Of a DNA stretch of 6,176 nt, positions 1 through 6,176 are shown one piece after another; the first letter of the stretch is position 1; each line of letters begins with the position of its first letter. Under the pieces are notes generated by a model that saw nothing but the letters and a program-made list of their open reading frames with translations, made no database searches and was not told the origin of the DNA. Source of the DNA: Propionibacteriaceae bacterium (lineage in GTDB: Bacteria; Actinomycetota; Actinomycetes; Propionibacteriales; Propionibacteriaceae); the NCBI GenBank assembly GCA_030450535.1, contig JAKDIK010000168.1, forward strand, positions 1-6,176. Direction: 5' to 3'. The position numbers and the translations under genes were made by a program.

Positions 1-2
1 GG

Positions 3-2857
<2,855 letters not shown>

Positions 2858-2861
<4 letters not shown>

Positions 2862-3631
2862 CGCAGCAGCGGGGGACCGCCCGACTGGGGGACGTGGTCC
2901 TCGGCGAGGGCCGGGTGAAGGTGATCGTGCCGATCACCGGCCGCACCACCGACGAGCTGCTCGAGCAGGCGTCCGCGCTGGCCACCCACGACCTGGACGT
3001 CGTCGAGTGGCGCGTCGACTTCTTCGCCGGGGCCCCGGACGCCGACGCCGTCGTGGCGACCGGACGCCGTATCGTCGCCGGGCTGGGCGGGCGTCCGGTG
3101 CTGTTCACGTTCCGGAGCGCGGCCGAGGGCGGCGCCCGCGAGGTCAGCCCGGATGCCTGGTCAGCGCTGCTCGAGGCGGTGATCGCGGCCGGCATTGTGG
3201 ACGCGGTCGACGTCGAGCTGCATTACGACCGGGCCGCCGCGGACCGCGTCCGGGCGGCGGCCCACGCCGCCGGCGTCCCCGTGGTGGGCAGCTGGCACGA
3301 CTTCGACGCCACTCCGCCGGCCGAGGAGATCGTCGCGCGGTTGCGCGCGATGCAGGAACGGGGTTTCGACGTGGCGAAGGTGGCGGTGATGCCGAGCGAT
3401 GCCGGCGACGTGCTCGCGCTGATGCAGGCCACCTGGACGATGGCGAGCCAGCACCCACAGACCCCGGTGCTCACGCTGGCGATGGCTGGCCGCGGCGTCC
3501 TGACGCGGATGGCGGCACAGGTGGTCGGCTCGTGCGCCACCTTCGCGATGGTCGGTCGACCGTCAGCGCCCGGTCAGGTGCCCGTCGAGCAGCTCCAACC
3601 GATCCTCACCCTGCTGGACGCGAACCTCTGA
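2858..3631 (+). CDS. aroD: Type I 3-dehydroquinate dehydratase
   Basis: The product (257 aa; E. coli AroD is about 252) dehydrates 3-dehydroquinate to 3-dehydroshikimate, the third shikimate-pathway step, through a Schiff-base lysine in a TIM barrel. Family motifs appear in order: VVEWRVDFF (E50, R52), LFTFRSAAEGG (R86), VDVELHYD, the catalytic-histidine motif SWHDFDATPPAEE (H147), the Schiff-base motif DVAKVAVMP (K174), and GVLTRMAAQVVGSCATF (R217) followed by SAPGQVPV. All key residues are present. The ATG at 2858 overlaps the carB stop as ATGA; GGGAAG lies just upstream but very close, so translational coupling to carB is likely. An in-frame GTG at 2810 is rejected because it only adds sequence inside carB. 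The type I enzyme is noteworthy because well-known actinobacteria such as Mycobacterium and Streptomyces use the unrelated type II enzyme. A catabolic quinate role is possible, but nearby shikimate kinase favours biosynthesis. Confidence 0.95.
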
Positions 3632-3864
3632 CCGAGGCGATCAAGAGGGGTAGGCCTACTTCGGCGGGCGATCTGCGATGGTCGTGATGGGCAACCCTGT
3701 TCCTCACCGTGTGCGACTCGTCCGCTGCCCGGTGGACCGTTGCTCGGTAGTTGTCGCGGTTGGTCATCGGATCCGACGCCCTCAATCTGGCCCGCATGGA
3801 TGCGAGGGTGCCGTCCGGATTGCGTGATGCACTCGCGGTGGAGACCCTGTTCTGCCGCGCTCCG
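3632..3864. other. Convergent intergenic gap between aroD and the toxin gene
   Basis: No convincing gene is seen in these 233 bases. G+C is about 63-67% in blocks counted, slightly below the flanking core genes. It holds a perfect 10-bp palindrome GTAGGCCTAC (3650-3659), an imperfect hairpin (3771-3820), and two copies of ACCCTGTTC (near 3694 and 3844). No classic hairpin plus T-tract terminator was found for either converging gene. The mixture is consistent with degraded DNA at the edge of an inserted cassette, which is an inference. Confidence 0.6.
3771..3820. other. Imperfect hairpin, possible bidirectional terminator
   Basis: ATCCG (3771-3775) pairs with CGGAT (3816-3820). After an uneven internal loop, CGCCCTC (3777-3783) pairs with GAGGGTG (3804-3810) with one G-T pair. 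The apical loop is about 20 nt and overlaps a small inverted repeat CGCAT/ATGCG (3793-3804). It lies where two converging genes need stops, but has no T-tract on either side, so terminator function is uncertain. Confidence 0.3.
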
Positions 3865-4227
3865 TCAATGCCAGTCGGTGAGTCGCGCGGCGGCCTCTTG
3901 GTAGTTCGCGGTGCCGGAGGCGAGGGCGATGACCAGGTTGTAAGCGTCATCGTCGGGGGCCTCCAAGGTCACGTCGTTCAGCCCATGGAAGACGACGACC
4001 GCAAGCCAACCCAACCGCTTGTTCCCATCGGCCAGAGCGTGGTTTCGCACGATCGACTCCAGGAGCACCGCAGCTTTGGCGTCCAGGTCAGGGTAGGCGT
4101 CCCGGCCGAACACCGTCACCGAGGGCCGGTGGACCGCCGAGTCGAGCAGTCCGATGTCCCGGACCGGGCCCACGCCGAGGTCGCCGACCAGAGCCAGGAC
4201 GTCTTCCAGGGTGAGGTAGTCGATCAC
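3865..4227 (-). CDS. doc: Doc/Fic-family toxin of a type II toxin-antitoxin pair
   Basis: The 120-aa product matches the Doc branch of the Fic fold in length and motifs. It has the N-terminal MIDYLTLEDVLAL segment, DIGLLDSAVHRP (about 24-35), FGRDAYPDLDAKAAVLL, and the active-site loop NHALADGNKRLGW with H63, D67, N69, K70 and R71. This corresponds to the Doc signature HxFx(D/N)(A/G)NK, with Leu in place of Phe. Phage P1 Doc phosphorylates elongation factor EF-Tu and arrests translation; the same activity is inferred here. The start is GTG at 4227, overlapping the TGA of the upstream antitoxin by 4 nt (GTGA), so the two are translationally coupled. The pair is transcribed against aroD and away from aroK-pyrD. 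The frame is intact with no sign of decay, so the toxin is probably functional. An AMP-transferring Fic enzyme is less likely given the small size. Confidence 0.9.
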   Translation of the reverse strand: MIDYLTLEDVLALVGDLGVGPVRDIGLLDSAVHRPSVTVFGRDAYPDLDAKAAVLLESIVRNHALADGNKRLGWLAVVVFHGLNDVTLEAPDDDAYNLVIALASGTANYQEAAARLTDWH

Positions 4228-4427
4228 TGGCCGAGCCGGTCAAGAAGGTCGGCGTAGCGTTCGCGAGCGGCGGCAGAGAGACGACGAACCTTGTCCTCCC
4301 GGACGTGGCGGGCAGCGGCCTCACGAATGGCGCGCACGGTCGCTTCCTGCTTGCTTACTCCCTCGGCTTCGGCGAGAAGTGCCAGGGCCTTTTCATCCTC
4401 GGGTTCCAGTCGCAGCGTCATGGCCAT
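4224..4427 (-). CDS. Ribbon-helix-helix (CopG/Arc-like) antitoxin
   Basis: This 67-aa protein lies directly upstream of the Doc toxin and overlaps it by 4 nt. Residues 3-10 (MTLRLEPE) fit the DNA-binding beta strand of a ribbon-helix-helix fold, followed by helix DEKALALLAEAEG, the turn VSKQEA and a second helix to about residue 41. The charged C-terminal tail (about 42-67, RREDKVRR-like then YADLLDRLG) is where such antitoxins usually wrap and block the toxin. By family knowledge it should neutralise Doc and repress its own promoter by binding the palindrome at 4432-4455. No Shine-Dalgarno sequence precedes the ATG at 4427, and a -10 box ends only 7 nt upstream, so a leaderless mRNA is likely. 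A second ATG two codons in is an alternative start. Identification rests on fold pattern and context. Confidence 0.85.
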   Translation of the reverse strand: MAMTLRLEPEDEKALALLAEAEGVSKQEATVRAIREAAARHVREDKVRRLSAAARERYADLLDRLGQ

Positions 4428-4431
4428 ACCC

Positions 4432-4455
4432 GTGATGCTACCACCGTGGTATCAC
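4432..4455 (-). promoter_or_regulatory. Palindromic operator and -10 box of the toxin-antitoxin operon
   Basis: TACCAC (4439-4444) and GTGGTA (4446-4451) form a perfect inverted repeat around one base, flanked by GTGAT (4432-4436) and ATCAC (4451-4455) as imperfect outer arms. On the minus strand, TAGCAT (4440-4435) fits the actinobacterial -10 pattern TAnnnT and overlaps the palindrome. The antitoxin ATG follows the -10 by 7 nt, which would place the transcription start at or next to the ATG. No convincing -35 box is seen. Binding of the antitoxin here would block RNA polymerase, the usual autoregulation of such modules. Confidence 0.6.
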
Positions 4456-4697
4456 TCGCTCCGGCCGCTGTGGGACCACCGCGGCGACCGTGGCGATGGA
4501 GATCTCTTCTCGCGATGGCATCTCTCCGCCCTCCCGTGCCAGTCCCGCAGAGGAAGACCCCGGAAGGCCTCTGCGCAAGCACGTCTCCGGGGCTATTTGT
4601 GCCCAGCTCATGCTCCGTCTCAAGCCTTCGTGGGCCATCTCAACCGGCCCCCGAGTGGGACGACCGTCCGCGGGCGTCCGCCGCTGACCCCATGCAC
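4456..4697. other. Divergent intergenic region, no recognised gene
   Basis: Between the toxin-antitoxin operator and the aroK-pyrD promoter no gene is convincing on either strand. Open frames exist because of high G+C but show no recognisable family or ribosome-binding site. The stretch holds one strong inverted repeat (4558-4592) and a short near-repeat of CGTCCGC at about 4665-4680. It may be inserted or decayed DNA that came with the toxin-antitoxin cassette. Confidence 0.5.
4558..4592. other. Hairpin with perfect 7-bp stem
   Basis: CCCCGGA (4558-4564) and TCCGGGG (4586-4592) are exact reverse complements around a 21-nt loop. On the plus strand CTATTTGT follows, which is mildly T-rich; this could be a weak terminator shielding aroK-pyrD, or a leftover terminator from lost DNA. 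No plus-strand gene immediately upstream needs it, so its role is unclear. Confidence 0.35.
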
Positions 4698-4703
4698 TAG
4701 GCT
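4698..4703 (+). promoter_or_regulatory. Candidate -10 box for aroK-pyrD
   Basis: TAGGCT, in the context TGCACTAGGCT, fits the TAnnnT -10 consensus of actinobacterial housekeeping promoters. It lies 40 nt before the GTG start, predicting a transcription start near 4710 and a leader of about 34 nt. No good -35 hexamer is seen at 16-18 nt spacing. The presence of a separate promoter fits the interruption of the operon by the oppositely oriented toxin-antitoxin pair. Confidence 0.4.
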
Positions 4704-4725
4704 CCCCGAGGGACACGGTGGGTCC

Positions 4726-4734
4726 GGGGAAGGG
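4726..4734 (+). promoter_or_regulatory. Ribosome-binding site fixing the GTG start of aroK-pyrD
   Basis: GGGGAAGGG ends 9 nt before GTG at 4744 and is a strong Shine-Dalgarno match. It supports 4744 over other in-frame starts. Part of it (GGGGA, 4726-4730) can pair with TCCCC (4703-4707) in a stem that also includes GGAC/GTCC (4711-4714 with 4722-4725). Confidence 0.7.
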
Positions 4735-4743
4735 ATTGGTCGG

Positions 4744-6176
4744 GTGACGAACCGAACGCGGGTGGAGCAGACCCCGATCGCACTGATCGGGCTCTCCGGC
4801 TCCGGGAAGTCGACCCTCGGCCCGCTGGTGGCTGCCCGACTCGGCGTGCCGCACCACGACGTCGACCAGGAGCTGGAGCGCCGGCAGGGCCGCACGATCC
4901 GCGAGATCTTCGCCACCGACGGTGAACCCCACTTCCGCCGGCTGGAGAGCGACCTCACCCGCGAACTGCTGGGCCAGGGCGGCGTGCTGAGCCTCGGCGG
5001 CGGGGCACCCTTGACTCCGGCCGTGGCCGACGCGCTCGCCGGGCATCCGGTGGTGTGGTTGCGGGTAGATCCGGACTCCGCCGCGCGTCGCATCGGCGTG
5101 GATGAGAATCGCCCGCTGCTGGTCGACGGGGACGCCGGGGACCGGCTGCGCCGCATGCTGGCCGAACGGTCCGGCACGTACGACACGCTGGCCACGCTGA
5201 GCCTCGACACCGATGGGCTGGACGCCGACGCCCTGGTGCGCGCGATCGCCACGCACGCGGCGTCCTTTGCGCCAAGCCCGCGCAGTGGGGCCCAGCCCGC
5301 CGGTCTGCGGGGGCGTCTGGTGGCGCAGGGGTACGCCCGGGTGCTGCGCCCGATGCTGTTCGCCGCGCACCGCGGCGATCCCGAGGCCATCCACGAGGAC
5401 ATGATCGCCGCGCTCGCGCTGCTGGGCGCCACGCCCGGCGTCCGCGGCCTGGTCGGGGCCCTGACCGCCAGCCCCACCGAGCCCGTGACGGTGGCCGGCG
5501 TCCGCTTCCCCGGCCGGATCGGCCTCGCGGCGGGCATGGACAAGGACGGCCGCGCGGCGCTGGCCTGGCAGCACCTGGGTTTCGCCTTCGCCGAGTTGGG
5601 CACGGTGACTGCGCTGCCGCAGCCGGGCAATCCGCGCCCGCGCGTCTTTCGCGCACCCAGCTCGCGCGGCCTGGTCAACCGGATGGGGTTCAACAACGCC
5701 GGTGCGCTGGCGCTGGCCAACCGGCTGTCGGTCGCCGGGGTCCTGCGGGGCAACGGCCGAGCCGGCATCCCTCTCGGCATCTCGCTCGGCAAGTCCAAGG
5801 CCACCGCGCTGGACGACGCCGTGGCCGACTACCTCTCCTCGCTGCGGAGCCTGGCCGCCCACGCCGACTACATCGCGATCAACGTCTCCAGCCCCAACAC
5901 TCCCGGCCTGCGCTCGCTGCAGGACGGCGGCGCGCTGGCCGAGCTCCTGGCCGCCCTCATCAACGAGGCGCGCGTCCTGGCGCCCGGCCGCGAACCCGTG
6001 CCGATTTTCGTCAAGATCGCCCCGGATCTCACGTGGGGCCAGGTCGACGAGGTGCTCGCCACGGTGACGGACGCCGGCGCGTCCGGAATCATCGCGACCA
6101 ACACGACGCTGGCCCGCGAGCGCCTCGCCCCCGCGGACGCCCACCTCGCCACCGAGCCCGGCGGGCTGTCGGGCGC
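4744..6176 (+). CDS. aroK-pyrD: Shikimate kinase - class 2 dihydroorotate dehydrogenase fusion, 3'-truncated by window edge
   Basis: One uninterrupted frame (477 codons visible) joins two enzymes. Residues 1-173 are a complete shikimate kinase (shikimate + ATP to shikimate 3-phosphate): Walker A GLSGSGKST (16-24), DVD (39-41), the shikimate-binding arginine in HFRRLE (R65), GGG (85-87), the lid arginine in NRPLL (R123) and R142. A linker rich in Pro, Ser and Ala (174-187) leads to quinone-dependent PyrD, which oxidises dihydroorotate to orotate at the membrane. PyrD signs are the N-terminal helices typical of class 2 (about 188-235, YARVLRPMLF), AAGMDKDG (K267), TALPQPGNPRPR, NRMGFNN (312-318), SLGKSK (K350), NVSSPNTPGLR with catalytic Ser383, KIAPDL and TNTT (452-455). 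The window ends at GGLSG, roughly 70-90 residues before the usual end. GTG at 4744 has a strong ribosome-binding site. All visible active-site residues of both halves are intact. The fusion is seen; any functional benefit is inference. Confidence 0.94.
   Translation, partial: MTNRTRVEQTPIALIGLSGSGKSTLGPLVAARLGVPHHDVDQELERRQGRTIREIFATDGEPHFRRLESDLTRELLGQGGVLSLGGGAPLTPAVADALAGHPVVWLRVDPDSAARRIGVDENRPLLVDGDAGDRLRRMLAERSGTYDTLATLSLDTDGLDADALVRAIATHAASFAPSPRSGAQPAGLRGRLVAQGYARVLRPMLFAAHRGDPEAIHEDMIAALALLGATPGVRGLVGALTASPTEPVTVAGVRFPGRIGLAAGMDKDGRAALAWQHLGFAFAELGTVTALPQPGNPRPRVFRAPSSRGLVNRMGFNNAGALALANRLSVAGVLRGNGRAGIPLGISLGKSKATALDDAVADYLSSLRSLAAHADYIAINVSSPNTPGLRSLQDGGALAELLAALINEARVLAPGREPVPIFVKIAPDLTWGQVDEVLATVTDAGASGIIATNTTLARERLAPADAHLATEPGGLSG

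Noticed and set aside
3681..3704. Minus-strand peptide RNRVAHHD, similar to the RNRxAHHE motif of Abi-like proteins
   Set aside because: Only eight residues match, the next residues do not continue the family pattern, and the rest of the frame is not recognisable; too short to claim a gene relic.
3751..4257. 168-codon plus-strand open frame antisense to the toxin gene
   Set aside because: It overlaps the intact Doc and antitoxin frames and shows no family motifs or ribosome-binding site.
4665..4683. Resemblance of the CGTCCGC repeats to the reverse complement of the carB 9-bp repeat
   Set aside because: The match is short, imperfect and made only of G and C with single T/A positions, so chance in G+C-rich DNA is sufficient.
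4420..4743. In-frame upstream ATG that would lengthen aroK-pyrD
   Set aside because: The extension crosses the toxin-antitoxin operator, has no shikimate kinase similarity, and GTG 4744 has a strong ribosome-binding site directly before the kinase domain.
5320..5322. Internal GTG as a separate pyrD start
   Set aside because: It has only a weak G-rich run upstream and the kinase frame runs through it without a stop; kept only as a test for the fusion.
4438..6144. 568-codon minus-strand open frame opposite aroK-pyrD
   Set aside because: It is antisense to two well-conserved enzyme domains and has low-complexity composition; no family is recognised.

Overview
The window comes from a high-G+C Gram-positive bacterium, most likely an actinomycete. 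Blocks I counted by hand are about 67-73% G+C in the core genes. Protein wording in CarB and PyrD resembles actinobacterial versions. Propionibacteriales or a relative is a guess only.

Layout from left to right. (1) The 3' part of carB, large subunit of carbamoyl-phosphate synthetase (3-2861, + strand, 5' end outside the window). It carries an unusual in-frame insertion of about 21 extra residues at 495-566, built from three perfect 9-bp repeats and a perfect 8-bp hairpin. (2) aroD, a type I 3-dehydroquinate dehydratase (2858-3631, +), joined to carB by an ATGA stop/start overlap. (3) A 233-bp gap between convergent genes, with a perfect 10-bp palindrome and an imperfect hairpin. (4) On the minus strand, a two-gene toxin-antitoxin module: a ribbon-helix-helix antitoxin (4224-4427) followed by a Doc/Fic-type toxin (3865-4227), overlapping by 4 nt, with a palindromic operator over its -10 box. 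(5) A 316-bp region between divergent genes holding that operator, a 7-bp-stem hairpin, and the promoter and ribosome-binding site of the next gene. (6) A GTG-started reading frame running off the right edge (4744-6176, +). It encodes a complete shikimate kinase followed, without a stop, by a class 2 (quinone-dependent) dihydroorotate dehydrogenase, that is, an AroK-PyrD fusion.

The core genes alternate between two pathways: pyrimidine (carB), shikimate (aroD), shikimate (aroK), pyrimidine (pyrD). It looks as if an aroD-aroK pair lies inside a carB-pyrD pyrimidine operon, with aroK fused to pyrD and a toxin-antitoxin cassette later separating the halves. CarB makes carbamoyl phosphate for UMP and arginine; PyrD oxidises dihydroorotate to orotate using quinone. 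AroD and AroK catalyse the third and fifth steps of the shikimate pathway, which leads to chorismate and so to aromatic amino acids and menaquinone. The most notable items are the AroK-PyrD fusion and the repeat insertion in CarB.
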